The position numbers and the translations under genes are program-made. Below are positions 1 through 12,264 of a stretch of 64,000 nt of DNA, in pieces. Below the pieces are notes generated by a model, which saw only the letters and a program-made list of their open reading frames with translations, made no database searches and had not been told where the DNA came from. This DNA is from Cardiocondyla obscurior (Eukaryota > Arthropoda > Insecta > Hymenoptera > Formicidae): assembly GCF_019399895.1 (NCBI RefSeq), contig NC_091883.1:4258377-4322376 (forward strand), written 5' to 3'. Numbering within the stretch: the first letter of the stretch is position 1; every line of letters starts with the position of its first letter.

Positions 1-1966
1 AATAAATCAACGGACGGTTCTCCGACACGGCGGGGAAACGTTTATCTCACGTGGCGCGCGGCTCTTTCGCTCTTTCTACGATTTCGTGTCTCCGATCGCA
101 CCTCCGTTCGCGGATAATTTCACGAGCACCGCTGCGTGTCTCCGTCCTCGCTGCCCGGACTTTTTAAAATCGATTCGTCCGAGTTTTGCAACAACTCCGG
201 CTGAGCTTAACTCACGCAATTAGCAGAATTATCGCGCGACAACCACGTTGCGATAAACCGTCTTGTATAAACGTTACAATTTAATTACCAGCGTAAGTAA
301 AAATTATTCGCAAACTTTCGACACCGCCGTTCTATATTGATTAATACTTGACAGATCGCGACAACGAAACCAAATCTTCGGCGCGATCAATTTCGCGAGA
401 CGAGAGGGGAAGAAGGACGGCCGCGTTTTCGCTCGATAAAGTTCCTGATTAAAGTGCTCGCGTGTAACAAAGTTTCATATAGAGTATCCATATGTTTCCA
501 ACTTAATCTAACTCGACCCTAGGAAAACTTCAAGTTTCGCGGGATATTTGATCACGGCTCGCTGTTCTCTTCCAGCGGATCCTCTCCCCTTTCCGTCCGA
601 GCTATAAATTTTTCTTACGCTCTCACTCGTAAACCGCGGCCGACCGCAAAATAATATGCGGCCGGCTTGGCCCTCATGTTTGGCTGATCGGCGGCTGATT
701 ACACGTGTTCCGCGCCAATGGTGGGAGCGCATGATAAAGCTGGCGAACGGCCGGGGCAGAAGGCCAGACACAGCCTCAATCACCGCAACCTGCTGGTCAG
801 CCTAATCCGCCATAGTGGCCACCCATTCAAAATCAATAGATAATTTCGCTCCCCTTCTGCCGCCCTTCTGTCCGTAACAGGACGTACGTGCAAGTCGGCG
901 TACAAGAGCTACGATTGTTCTTTCGAACTCGCCGGCTAAGCCGTGCATATTCTACGTGGATCGCGATGCCTGATATATAAAATAATCGCCGGCGCTTAAT
1001 AATCGAACGCGATTTTTCAACGCCGTGAAATCTTAAGGAAACGCACGAACGCCGGCAGGAGCAATCGTTAATTAATACGCTTTGCCGCTTCGCTCTCTCT
1101 ATCCTACTGCCCCGAAGAACGTGGCGAATGCCAGACATTATCGTATCATCATATCAGCCGTCCTGTGTACGATGTTGTAGAACGCGAATCCTTTACGTCG
1201 TATGAGTAACAACCATGCGGCATGTTTTGCTCACATCACCGAGGCATTAAGGCGCGTTTTACCCTTCTGCACGGCGACGACTAAGTCCGCCTCCACCCCT
1301 CTTCGTCGTCTTCACCTTGCAGCCGGCGACGTTCGCCTACACGGTGGCATGAATATTCAGAACTTGCGCCTCGTTCAATATGAATGCCGTTGATCTTGGC
1401 GAGCCGCGTCTCCGTGCCGTTTGCATTAACGCACCACCCGCCAAGAAGCGGACAGCCGGGCGGGTCGCGTGGTCTCGTCCCGGATAAATAGTATTAGCGA
1501 CAAAGGTTACCGTACCCCCGGGTCCCCTCAGCAAACCGACGCGGCCCTCCTGCGAGACGAAATCTCTCCGCAGCCTCCGCGGACGCGCGAAGGGAAGGGG
1601 AAATGACGCTCGTTCAATATGCCGCCTCCACGCGTACGGATTACTTCGTATGCGTAAAGTGTGCAAGTAATATCGAGCCTGCCGGTGAATCTATCTCTCT
1701 GATGCTTTCGGCGAACTTCATCCCGATCTTATCGTCACCCTTTATGCGATTCACGTATGAGGGATCGGGAAGTCTGGCCGTGGTGAATGCTACGTGCTCG
1801 TGGTAGGGCGCTTTGCAATTCCGGACTTCATTTTAGCAAGATGTTGTAATCCCGGATTTTCAGGGGAATAAAAATAAGAGACGCGCGGCGAAGTTTTCTG
1901 TTCGAGCCGCAGGTGCGAACAAGCGTATCAATAAATTTTTCTTAATTGAAAAAAATAATTAATAAG

Positions 1967-1987
1967 AAAAAAAAAAAAAAAAAAAAA
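1967..1987. repeat. A21 homopolymer
   Basis: An uninterrupted run of 21 A lies inside a wider A-rich stretch (about 1950-2045). No transposon boundary or target duplication is visible, so it is scored as simple sequence and not as a retroposon tail. Confidence 0.9.
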
Positions 1988-4185
1988 TTAGAGCATTATT
2001 AAAAAAAAGAAAGAAAGACAAGAGAAAAAAAAAATAACGTAATAAAATTTAGACAAAGAAGCGCCAAGGTATCTGGAAATTCTATTAAATTTAAAGCGGA
2101 GGGAAACCGCTGTTAGTTTTTCTTACGGTAAGAGATATTGGCGTAAAAAGCGATTGCCGTTGTAATCGACGATACGAGAACGCCGGGAGAATCGCACGGT
2201 TACTGCAGGTAGATTTCAACAATGCGCGGGCGATAAAAAGAACAGGCAGGAGAGAACGGACGCAACAGCGGACAACAGAGAAGAGATCAGAGGTTTATGC
2301 AGGTGGATAGGTGGCGATGCAGACAGCACCGCGCCGAGTTGCTTTGAAAGTCGACTCCCTTTTCCCCCCAGCGCCGCGAAAGTTCAATCAAGCTAAACAA
2401 CATTTCTGTCCGATCGTACCGGCCAAAAAGCGAACTGCCGTTCATGGGTGGCCAACTGCGGCAGGCCGGGCTGGCTGGCCAGCCAACCTTTCCCCGACGT
2501 CGGTCTGGCCTCGCACCAACTGCAAACGCGTATGAAATCGCGCTATCGTGCTAGCGAGCTGCACGCGGCCGCACTCACGAGATCGGACGAATTTTTATCG
2601 AATATCGGACCCGCGCCCCGAGAGAATGAACGATCGCACTTGGAAGACATTATCGAAGCATTGTGGACGATAGAAGATCCTAATGGAAAACGTACGATAT
2701 TCTGCGGTTTAATCGCGGTCTCGTTTTCTTTGATAGATTGTTCGGAAAGCGTCGAAGCGAAGAAGCCGTCGAAAATTCTTATATCGCGATTACGCGAAAG
2801 CAAATATTAGTAAGAAATAATTGATAGTAAGAATTAATAAAATTAATTAACGAAAAAAATGAGAAGAAATAAAAAAAAAAAACATTTTACACGCCTGATA
2901 TTTCGCCGCGTTATTCGTCCTGCTAATTTAAAACGACGTGTTAATTAATCACGGGCTCTTACATACATATGTAACATCTCGAGCTGCCTCGATAAAGCGC
3001 CGTCGAAGATGATTAAGCCGACGCCAGTCGTACGGCAATCCATCTATGTATCTCGGTCGACCGTGTACGGCCGTCCTTAGCAATATCTTTGACCGTGCCC
3101 TAACTGCGACTATCCGTCATCGATTTCGCGGACAGACGGGAACGCCGCTTGCAGATCACCGATTTTGACAGTTGATCATCGCGGCAGGTTCGAGACACAT
3201 TGATGTACGATGGGTACTTGCCTCGGCCCGACGCGGAGTAGCACATAGCGGGAACTAAAGGCGACGATAGCGGAGCAGACGCCAGATTGATCGGAGCCAA
3301 GGGGTGGCTATGCCAGTGACGAGGGCAAGGGGACGGTAGAGGGGGAGGGGAGAGGAGCTTATGGGGTGACCGGGGTCGTCGTCCGGCTTTACTCCCGCAC
3401 GTGTCCTCGCGTTTATCCTGTTTCCTCGTCTCTTGCGCGATTCTCGCGATCCCCTTAACCCGATCGTATTGAAATAAAATTGCTTACTTGACAAGGAAAT
3501 ATTAATAGGCTATTTTTTTTTTTTTTTTTTTAACAGTCGTCTGTTTTTTCGGCTGCCGGGGGAAGAAAGATAACGGGGACTCCGATATAGAAATTTATTG
3601 CTCGCAGGCGCGAGCGGAGGAGGTTCGTTATCGAAGTATTAATGATAACGTGCGACGTATTGCGATCCGCGCGTTGACAATGATAATAAAGTTGAACGCG
3701 TGCGGGAACCGAGAATATCTTCTTGCTGCATTAAAACGTGCCGCACGAATGTCGTGTCCCGTTGAGAAACAAATAAGCGGTTCGGTGGAGTTTGTTTGAG
3801 AGCGGCGTGTGGCGGGCAGAAAAGTTTGAAAGTGGAATTGAAAGCGGAGCGCCGCGGCACGTAAACCGTGTTCGCCACTTGCAGCCGCACACCTTGATCC
3901 CTAAGTAACGTTCGAGGGTAACGATTCAATTCGTACAATCGATGCGCGCTGTGGGTGGCATGTTATTCATTATATCCGGCTCGGTGAATTAAAAAGTTGT
4001 TGCCCGCGCTATTATTCGCCTCCTTCGTCTCGAAGGTAATATACAACAGTAAACGAAAAATCGAAAATCGACAGACGAGGCCGAGATTTGCTTTACGCGA
4101 CTCTAACTTTCGCCCGCTTCCGTTAGTTCCGGATCTACTTCCTTCTCGCGTTATCTTAAATAAAAGCACGGTCGAATCTTCGAGC

Positions 4186-4221
4186 TCTCTTTTTTCTTTC
4201 TCTCTCTCTCTCTCTTTTTCT
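4186..4221. repeat. CT-rich microsatellite
   Basis: The core is an uninterrupted CT dinucleotide array at about 4199-4215, flanked by T-rich pyrimidine sequence. On the other strand it reads as GAGAG, which is the core of GAGA-factor sites in insects. A regulatory role is only inference. Confidence 0.85.
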
Positions 4222-5073
4222 ATCCCGCGATCGCTCCCTATCCCGGTCCTAAGCTTCATTTTATTTCCTCCATTGTTTCCACTCCTTGTGGGTAGCACTC
4301 TCACGTAGTCCTTCTCATTTTCCACTCACACGGGCTCGCGCGTCCACCAACACGCCCGCTTGCCATCTATAAATATCTACGCGCTCGTACACAATGGTAC
4401 CAAGATCCCTTTTCTCAGCTTGTTCCTGGTCCCCTGAACGTCGGCATTATTTTGCTCGGTGGCCCCCTTTGTTTCGGTCCATTCTATTGAACTGCGGGCG
4501 AGATAATACGTCCTGCGCGCACCCTTGCGCCCGACACGTCGCTTCGAAACAAACCCGCATTCCCGCTTTCCAATAATTCGCAGTTTTATCCTAACACCTC
4601 CACCAACCTACGGTATACAGGACACCATTACGTCTCCCGCGGCGGAACGGCAATTCCGCTTGCTCGGAAGGGGGAGGGGGAAAGGGGGGAGATCGATATT
4701 ACACCCTTCGCGATACGCACTAAATCCTATACGACACGTAACGTCGCGACCGGTCACGAAAGTCTCGCCGAGCCGCTTTCCGTCTTAGCCGAGCGCGTTG
4801 ATCGATTATGCGAGGAACGGTCGAATATCGAAAAGGTTATTACCCTCCCCGTCCCTTCAAATACAAGCGGGCAACTTCTGGGATGTTGGAGGTCGAGGAG
4901 GCGCCGGTATTAGCTAACCACGGGCTTATGTATCTCGGAGTAAATTCCGAACTGCGAGGCATCTAGGATAATATTATGCTGTGCTGACATCTTTGGTGTT
5001 AGCCAGGCCGTCCGTTACACAACATCAGACTACCAACCAAACCCTAGTCTTCCTTTACCCTTCTCTCGCACAG

Positions 5074-5198
5074 GCGGAGGCCAAGCCAAGTCGATAGCCC
5101 GCCCGAGATCCTGCGGTCATCCCTTACGGGAAAGACCAAAGGAGTTGTTGGCTCCGTTCATCTCCCTCACTCGCCGAAGACGATGAAACAGAAGGTAG
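5074..5198 (+). CDS. Candidate internal exon, unknown protein
   Basis: I do not recognise the product. The segment follows a strong 3' splice signal, a pyrimidine tract at about 5048-5071 ending in CACAG. It ends at one of two overlapping donors, GTAGGT at 5195 or GTGAGG at 5199. The frame starting at 5075 is open throughout and encodes a serine-, proline- and lysine-containing peptide without low complexity, including SPPEILRSSLTGKTKGVV. With the donor at 5199 the exon ends in phase 1, which matches the start phase of the candidate exon at 6217-6396. Another frame is also open over most of the segment, so an open frame alone is weak evidence. It could equally be intronic sequence with chance splice-like signals. 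Confidence 0.28.
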
Positions 5199-6216
5199 GT
5201 GAGGGACGAGGAGGTCGAGAAGGAAGGCAAACGTGATTCGAAGGAGGAGAGACAACGTGACCTTGCTGGAAGACTGAGAAAGCCGACTGACCGAACACTA
5301 CACCTTGCTAAAGCTCCGCGAGCCCGTTACGAGGCTTTCAAATTACGGTACAGTTTCTCTCAAGAAACCAGAATTCGAATTAACGAGACGGGCAACAGGA
5401 ACAAGCTCACCTGAGGCCGGTGTATCTTGCTAAATGATGCGGCTGCCGAGCGTAAGCTACAACGTGAGAACACGGCGCGAGTCTCGGTACCGTTTGATCG
5501 CAGGGCCATTAAATCTTACATTCTCGCGGCGGTCTTGTTTGACCATCTACAAGTTTCACGGCGATAATACATCGCGAGTAATTCAAGTTCCCGCGGTCTC
5601 AATTATTACGGCACGTTTAAAATATTGCTATCGCGCACGCTGCGCGATTTGATTAGTGTTTAATATTTTCGCTCGCTTCCGCGATATATGAAACGGCGGC
5701 CGACCGCTTTTCGGCGAGAAAGAAACGGCGAGATGATTTTACGCGCGACAGGCAAAAACGATATGCACGTGAAAACGGCCTCTAACGTATTTCTAACCTC
5801 GTTTTGAGACGTCGTTTGAATTTATGGTCGCTACGTAAATACCGCTCGTACTCCACATACCGCGGCCGAGGCCTTCCTAAAAAGATATCGAGGTATGCCT
5901 ATTCAAAGATGAAAGGCCCATTACCGGCATATTTGTGTACAGAAAATATTCCAGAATGCTACACACAAAATTCCTTCAATATTTGCGGCTGCCCATGAAT
6001 ATTATTTCATGTGAAAATTTTAATGGGATGCGTTTCGGGCGTACACAATGTCTCGTTACAACTACGTGGCAATCTCTTTTTCTTCCTCTGCCTCTCTTAA
6101 TATTCTCGCATTGAATAGCGTGATTTTTTTTATTTTCTCTTTTCTATTTTCTTTTTTTTTCTTTTTTTTTCTGCGCGCGCGTCTATTTAAACCGACTGTT
6201 CCCGATGCAAACGGAG
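5199..6216. other. Possible intron between two candidate exons
   Basis: It holds no recognisable gene. If the flanking plus-strand exons are real, this would be their 1,018-bp intron. It starts GTGAGG and ends in a very long T/C tract (about 6122-6172), followed by 43 bases without any AG before the AG at 6215-6216. A minus-strand donor-like GTGAGC lies near 5410, but the exon it would bound is only about 46 bp and unsupported. Confidence 0.3.
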
Positions 6217-6396
6217 AACAAAAATTACAGCCAACGAGCTTCACCGAGGCGCTACGAAAGTTGGCAGCGGCGACCTCCCAGAGGATGGTAGGCATACAAT
6301 ATTTGAAACAGAAAACCATCGGGGATGCTGCGCGGCACGCTATGCTGGCCACGCTGAATGCATCAGCGTGTCCCACAGCAGCCGGACTACTATCAA
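6217..6396 (+). CDS. Candidate internal exon, unknown protein
   Basis: The product is not recognised. The 180-bp segment lies between an AG at 6215-6216, which is the first AG after a long polypyrimidine tract, and a GTATGT donor at 6397. It reads as 59 full codons flanked by 2 and 1 nucleotides, so it is a symmetric phase-1 exon. The peptide is alanine- and leucine-rich and looks helical, with segments such as FTEALRKLAAATSQRM and GDAARHAMLATLNASA, and has no homopolymer runs. Codons are varied and GC content rises relative to the flanks. The start phase fits the 5198 end of the previous candidate. The opposite strand is also open over this stretch, which lowers confidence. No family match comes to mind. 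Confidence 0.3.
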
Positions 6397-6550
6397 GTAT
6401 GTATGGAATGATATGATTTTCGTTTAATTAAAACAGTAATAACTGTTTCGTCCGCATTCCACAGCGCGGGCATTAAAATATATGGAGTGCCATAGGTGCG
6501 CAGCCGTCATGACTTGAAAGGAACGAAAAATGCAATACGGGGGAAAGAGG

Positions 6551-6580
6551 AAAAAAAAAAAATATATATATATATATACA
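6551..6580. repeat. A-run followed by (TA)n microsatellite
   Basis: About a dozen A residues run directly into an uninterrupted TA dinucleotide array. It is simple sequence and likely length-polymorphic. Nothing suggests a function. Confidence 0.9.
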
Positions 6581-8072
6581 TGCACTCGGGCGAACAAAGG
6601 GAGAGGCATCAGATTCAGAATATGCTTACGCGAATGCGATTTATACGATCTTATTCTTTTTTCTTTTTTTTTTTTTTTTTTTTCTGTGCGCGTCAAGGTA
6701 TCCCTATCGCAACCGGCCGGACCGAATTTACGTATTTTATTTCGCTCAACGTGCGCAAAAAAAAAAAAACGAAGCGTACGCGTAAAATCCAAGATACATT
6801 GCGTTCCGATAAAATATAAAGAGTGGTATTTCCTTGGGGAATAAAATATGATTAAACGGCCATCAGAAGTGATATCCGAAAGGAGGATGTTGCTCAACAA
6901 AGGGTGTATTCTTCGTGGCTCAATAGCCCAGGACGAAAACGAGGCTTTGTGCGGGCGAAGGCCGGCAAGTGTGTGCCGCGTGGAAGAGAGGAAGGAAGGC
7001 GACGAGAATGGAAAATAAACGTAGCGATGATGCCCCGAGTTTGAAACAATTAACATAACAAAGCGAGGCGAGGCCGAGCGACGAGGGGGAGGAAGTGAGA
7101 GGCGGAAAGGGAGGATACGTCGAGCCAAAGGCAGGAGGGGTGGAGACGCGGGCGCGTTTCTCTTGAGATTTTGGCACCGTTTCCACCGTCGACGGCAGCC
7201 TATTCCAACTTGCGGTATTCGAAAACATTTTCCCCGACCGGCGTAAACGGATCCGACGTGAACAGCTGAAGGGCCACACGGCGTGAGGAAAACTTTCCTC
7301 CGTCACCTGCCGTTGTCACAGTTTTACGGCCGGTTCTAGTATAACACGCGATACGTTATCCCAAAAATTCAAGATATTCCATTCCGGCGCATCGGTTAGA
7401 TTTTTATCAAATAAATGGCAATTTACCGCGTTATTCTCTCTTTCGTCGCGAATAACGGAGGGTATCTGGCAAAAAGCTCCTTAGACTTTGTATTTTTTTT
7501 CTTTCTTTTTTTTTTTCTTCCATACTTAGTAATTTATGCTTTACGAGTGAAGATAACATCGCGGAGAATGTCATAAATCAAACGTCGGAACTTCGTACCC
7601 GATACTTTATTATGTACTTTAAAATATCTAAGTAAAACAATAATGTAATTTCCACCGAGAGAGTTTCTCTCTTTAAGAAATTGTAATCGAGCACGAGAAA
7701 TATATACGTTGATTAATTTTATCTATCCGAGATGCATTTAAAACGTCGTGCAGGTAATCGTAAAAATTGCTTTTCGCGTACGAGAGTTTTCACGCTTTTA
7801 TTCGAACCGATAAGAAACCCTTTGTTCATTCGCTTTTTATCCCTGTGTTTTCTAAACCGCTGCTAATGTGCGCGGTATCTCAAAATCTTTACAAATAAAC
7901 GTTCTCCGAGTTATAAAAAAAAAATAAAAAAGGGAAAAAGAAAAAAGAAAAGAAAAACGCAAAAGAAAGAAAAGTGTTACGTAAGAAAGTACGGAGGTAG
8001 AACTTCTCTACAAACGCACTGTGGCGAATAAAATGATCGATCGAGAAATTTCCTAAACAGCGAGCTGGAATC

Positions 8073-8110
8073 GTGTTATTTCTAAATTAAGTCTACCAAA
8101 GAAATAACAC
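8073..8110. repeat. Perfect 11-bp inverted repeat
   Basis: GTGTTATTTCT at 8073-8083 is exactly complementary to AGAAATAACAC at 8100-8110, leaving a 16-nt loop. It could be the core of a small hairpin or a decayed terminal-repeat element. No target duplication is apparent. Confidence 0.8.
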
Positions 8111-10328
8111 CATGCCCGAAGGTCTAGCGTGAATAATGCGGCGCGCGTGACTGTGATAAATATTTAACCCTCCGCTAGCACAGGTTACCTTTCCTTCCGT
8201 GCGAGATTAAGAGAGTTTATAATGACGCAATCTTGCGCTAACATTCGCAACATATTGGCGTTCAAGTAACGCTCGCATGATTGTACAAGATTACGCGAGA
8301 GGATGGCATTCCTAATGAATATTCGCGTGTAGCTAATTTACTTTCCGAATCAGGAAAGGGAAAAGAAAGGGGGAGGGAAGGGCGAGGAAAAGAGACGTTG
8401 CGTTGAAATTCCGAAGTCTTCTTTTAAACCGTCGAGATACCGTCGCGAAGATATCACCGAGATATGACAACTTTGTACGAGCCAGCCAGAAACGAAAGTT
8501 CTGCAAAGACAATGCGACATAAACGAAACGAGCCTCGTAAGAAAAGTTGCAAAAACGGGACGACGCACTGAAGCGTATGTCACGTCAGACTATGCACCGA
8601 CCTTATCTACTTGCTTTAATATCACGCGCCCTAAGTAGAACGCCGCGCGTTACGCTCAGACGTCGCTGTTTCCGTAACACAGTTCTATAAGTTCCCTCTG
8701 GGAACTTTCACCATATTAACCCAATATCAGCCGTACGGTTTAGAATCAGGTTAACAACCGCCTCGGCGAGGTATCTTCCTTGCGTCGGAGGGCGCGCGAA
8801 TCATCGGCCATCAATTCGATTTGGCATCATTTGCGCGAGATAACGTTGGCGCGGTTCGATCGGAGCTTCGCGGGGGAGCTTTCGCGAGCTACGCGCGGCT
8901 AAATTGGATAACCGTTTGATAAATAACCCACGCGCGATATCGAGTACGAATAAAGACGCTTCCCGAGATTTTGTAAAAAAAAATATGACCGTCACATTTA
9001 GCGGTGAGAAGTATGCATTGTGGCGATGTATCGCGCGGAAACGTATGCATCTAAAGAAGCGGCTCGGTAGTTTATCTTTTCGCGAAGTTACAGCTTTATT
9101 GCACCTGTTTTATCTCGACCGGGCGCGATCGCGGATCCGCGAACAGAAGAACACTTGGAATGCTCCTTCGATCGCGGCCGTACATAAATCTACCCGCCGT
9201 ATCGTTCTCGTCCATTAGCATCTCGTCGTGCGTAGAATCGGCGGCGAGGACAGCGTATCCTGCAGTTTGTCCCGGTATCGCGGTTTGAGTAACACACCGA
9301 CGGTTCGGCGCGGCAACCAGTCACTGCGCTGGTGGGAAGTATAAAATGTCAATACGTTTACCGGCGGGCTATTGTTGAGCTTGATCTATGTTTATGGGCG
9401 TAACGGCATAGGTCGCCTCCGTCGTCGTTGCATACGGAGCAACGACGCGCGGAGAAAGCGCCGAGTATCTCTTTCTATAATGTTCCGGCCGTAATACTAC
9501 AAAGGCGGTCCTTCGTTCCCGCTTGTGTCGGCAAACGTACGACGGAGACGCTTTTGCGAGCTCACGTGAAATATTTCGCCGCGCGTATACCGAAAATCAA
9601 TGCCTCCGCGTTGCAAACGATTAATTAAATTTTTTTTCTAAGTCCGGTCAAAAGTAGATATATAAATTTTTATTATTTTCGCATTCAGTTAATTGCACGT
9701 AATGACGAAGGGAAGATGCGAAAATAATTCGGCGAGTCATCTACTAGCTCTCGGAAAATTTATAAATGTGCGAAGGATTAACTCCATCTCCTGCAAAGCT
9801 GCCGATAAGACCGAGGAAGATTGAGGAAGTTATTTGCACAAGACGAGAAATTACCTCCCTTCGTTCCTGCAGTGTCTCGTATCCGAGCGTGTTCTCGCTA
9901 TCTTATTACGTGCACGTGTCTTCGAATGTATAGCCGCGATAGTGTATGTAACCCACGCCTGTGCTGCGGCGATATCGTTTGTGATAATGCATGTGCCTAG
10001 GTACAGATCTCACCCGGTCGAACGATCATCCCCTTGCTATAGCGACCTTTCTCATTACCTTAAACTTTACGGGAAATAATATCGCCGCCGAAGACTGTCT
10101 GCGAAAAACGAGCGTTCGTCACGGTCCATCTCGAAAATCGAACCGAAATGATAGACGACTGATCGTCGAATCTGTCACAACGTGGTGTATTTGAGAATTT
10201 CTTCAGCTATTCTCCGTCTCCCACGCTCGACGCTACTCGGCACGTAGAAGAAAATTGTCAGACGTAGAAAAAAAAAAAGAAAAAAAAAGAAGTAGCTGCA
10301 GCTCGTACGCTTTGTTCAATATATCGCG

Positions 10329-10380
10329 AGTTCAATGAGAAAGAGAGATAAAGGGAGAGAGAGATAGAGAGAGAGAAAGG
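10329..10380. repeat. GA-rich purine tract
   Basis: Nearly pure purine sequence with repeated GAGAGA units. It could bind GAGA-type factors, but no promoter or exon is evident beside it. Confidence 0.8.
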
Positions 10381-12025
10381 GTTCGAGGTGCCAGAGACTC
10401 GCCAAGGGAATGAAACCTGATTTAGGACTGCGGTCCAGAAATCTCCCAAGAGACCCTCCAGGCTGACCACCGCGCACTCGCTTCGCTTTCCAGTGTCCCT
10501 CCGAGTACGATCCTCGCCCTCTACCACTACCTTTTCTCTACCGACCGACTCTTCGGTGTTCCACGTCCAATGTCCCATGTCCCTGGACGCCAACAAGTGC
10601 GACTCTTTACCAACATCGCGTCGGAAATGCGTCCGGAATACTGAAGAGTCTTTCAAGTATTGCGACGGGATATGTTATAACAAAAAATAGCGAGCTTAAC
10701 CGCCTCGAGAGAAAGAAAATACGTCGGATATAATGCGGAGGTGAAGGAATTAGATTTTCACCGAAATGTAGTATTTCACATTTTTGCGGCGATTAAAAAT
10801 TTTCGTGGAATTAACTAAAGCAAGTGGAGAAATTCAACGCTAAAAAAAAAAAAAAAAAAATACGACGTTCTCAACGTGCCCAAGGTTCTCTTATTCGAAG
10901 AAAATATTTCAAAGCAGCGAAACGAACGAGTTTTAATACGGACAGACAATACCGGCGGGCGCGGAATTTTCACTCGATACGTTTATTCCGTACTTGCTTT
11001 AAACTTTCCTTTGACTCATATAATATCTAGTTTCGACTGCTTTTATATCGAGTATTCTTGCGAAGCGTAGAGCGAAGAACGGGCCGACCGAGGGAGGGGG
11101 AGGGAAAGGGGGTCGAACTTTCAGACGGGGGCCACGGAAAAGAAAGAAATAAACCGAGCACCGAGAAAGGAGGAAGGAAGGAAGAAGCTCCTGGCACAGC
11201 CTGGCGTGTAGGTTACTACGTGCCTGCTCGCCGTGGCATCCCGTGACCATGGTCTGACTTAAGAATTCGGGTCAGGCTGTAACCTGCCTCGATTGCAAAT
11301 ATAGGGAAACACTTTTGGAGGCGCTGCCAAAACCAAAACTCAAGTGGCACCGGGCGTCGTGTGCACGTCGCGACGAAAAAATGCAAAAATTTAATCGACT
11401 CCCGCCGCGCCGATTCGCCAAAGTCTACTTGGCAGTTTCTACCAGAAATATATGAATAAATATAAGGTTTCACGTTTGTCCGTACATTTAATTTTTCAAT
11501 CATCTTAATAATTACCGCCTACGTGATTCCGTTCGTTCGTAAATAACTTAAATTCGCAAATAACGCTTACTTTCGTCGACTATTTTTTAAAGCCCGCTTC
11601 TGACGTAGTATATGTATATGTATATCATTCGGAAATCCGTAAACCCACCCCGTTACCGCAGCTCGGAAACCGGAGAAGATAGCTTACCACGTCGCTCAAT
11701 CTCGCCGAAAATCAGTAACCTTTAAACTTTTCCCCAGCTCGCCCACCGGCCACTTTCCTCCGGTAGCACGAATTTGATGCCCGGGATACTTATGCGGGAA
11801 AATGGGAATATTATGCCGCCGATGTACCATTAGCGCATCGCCGCCGAGTTCGGTTTCGGTGAAAATTTTGTATTTTTAACGCGTTGCGCTCGTCGCGCGT
11901 ACATGCCACGCGGCACGCAAAGCGTTATCGATAGCCTTCATTATTATTGTAAGAGATAACCGCATCTCCGTCCGTGAAAAATACGCGTTTCGCTTAAGAA
12001 TGCTCGAAGCACGCAATGTCACGGA

Positions 12026-12264
12026 AAAATAGCGCGCCCTTTGTCACCGGATATGAATCTTATTGAACATACTTGGAATATGCTCCCACAAACGGCGGGC
12101 GCAAGAATGCACCCGCGAAGCGGCGAAAGCTCGCAGCTGCAGTCACTGAAGAATGGGCCGACATACCGCGAGAAGTTCTTCGCCATCTTTTTTCGAGGCT
12201 CGCGCCATCATGTAAAATTGTGGCGGTGGAAAATGTAAAATTCGTGCGAGCCGGCGGATATTAA
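12026..12264 (+). pseudogene. Tc1-like transposase 3' fragment, frameshifted
   Basis: This is the C-terminal end of a Tc1/mariner-superfamily transposase, the enzyme that cuts and pastes the element. The frame from about 12026 encodes LSPDMNLIEHTWNML, matching the conserved SPDLNPIEHxW block that carries the third acidic catalytic residue (the E of IEH). The reading then shifts to the +1-offset frame around 12090-12130. There it continues with ELAAAVTEEW-like sequence (seen as KLAAAVTEEWADIPREVLRHL) and finishes near AGGY and a stop at 12262, close to the natural C terminus of the family. The N-terminal DNA-binding domain, the first two catalytic aspartates and any terminal inverted repeat are not seen. 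It is a dead remnant in intronic or intergenic sequence. Confidence 0.82.

Larger units (their letters stand above)
1..5073. other. Non-coding sequence with microsatellites
   Basis: I see no supportable gene here. The stretch mixes CpG-rich and AT-rich sequence. It holds an A21 run at 1967-1987, a T19 run at 3513-3531 and a CT-rich microsatellite at about 4186-4221. Open frames of up to 120 codons occur (for example 2448-2810 plus and 3963-4325 minus), but they overlap frames on the other strand, include low-complexity runs and show no recognisable domain. Confidence 0.6.
6397..12025. other. Non-coding sequence with microsatellites
   Basis: No supportable gene. The longest open frame in the window (6424-7128, minus) lies here but runs through (TA)n, T20 and A-rich tracts and is dismissed. 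Simple sequence includes (TA)n at 6562-6580, T20 at 6664-6683, an A-rich stretch at 7914-7976, a GA-rich stretch at about 10329-10380 and A19 at 10842-10860. A small perfect inverted repeat lies at 8073-8110. Confidence 0.6.

Noticed and set aside
2448..2810. 120-codon plus-strand frame
   Set aside because: No recognisable domain, no splice or start context, and an overlapping open frame on the minus strand.
6424..7128. Longest open frame in the window (234 codons, minus strand)
   Set aside because: It runs through A/T homopolymers and a (TA)n array, yielding K-, F- and YI-runs. It has no domain and overlaps other open frames on the plus strand.
8690..8706. AGTTCCC/GGGAACT small hairpin
   Set aside because: A 7-bp stem is too short to distinguish from chance in 64 kb.
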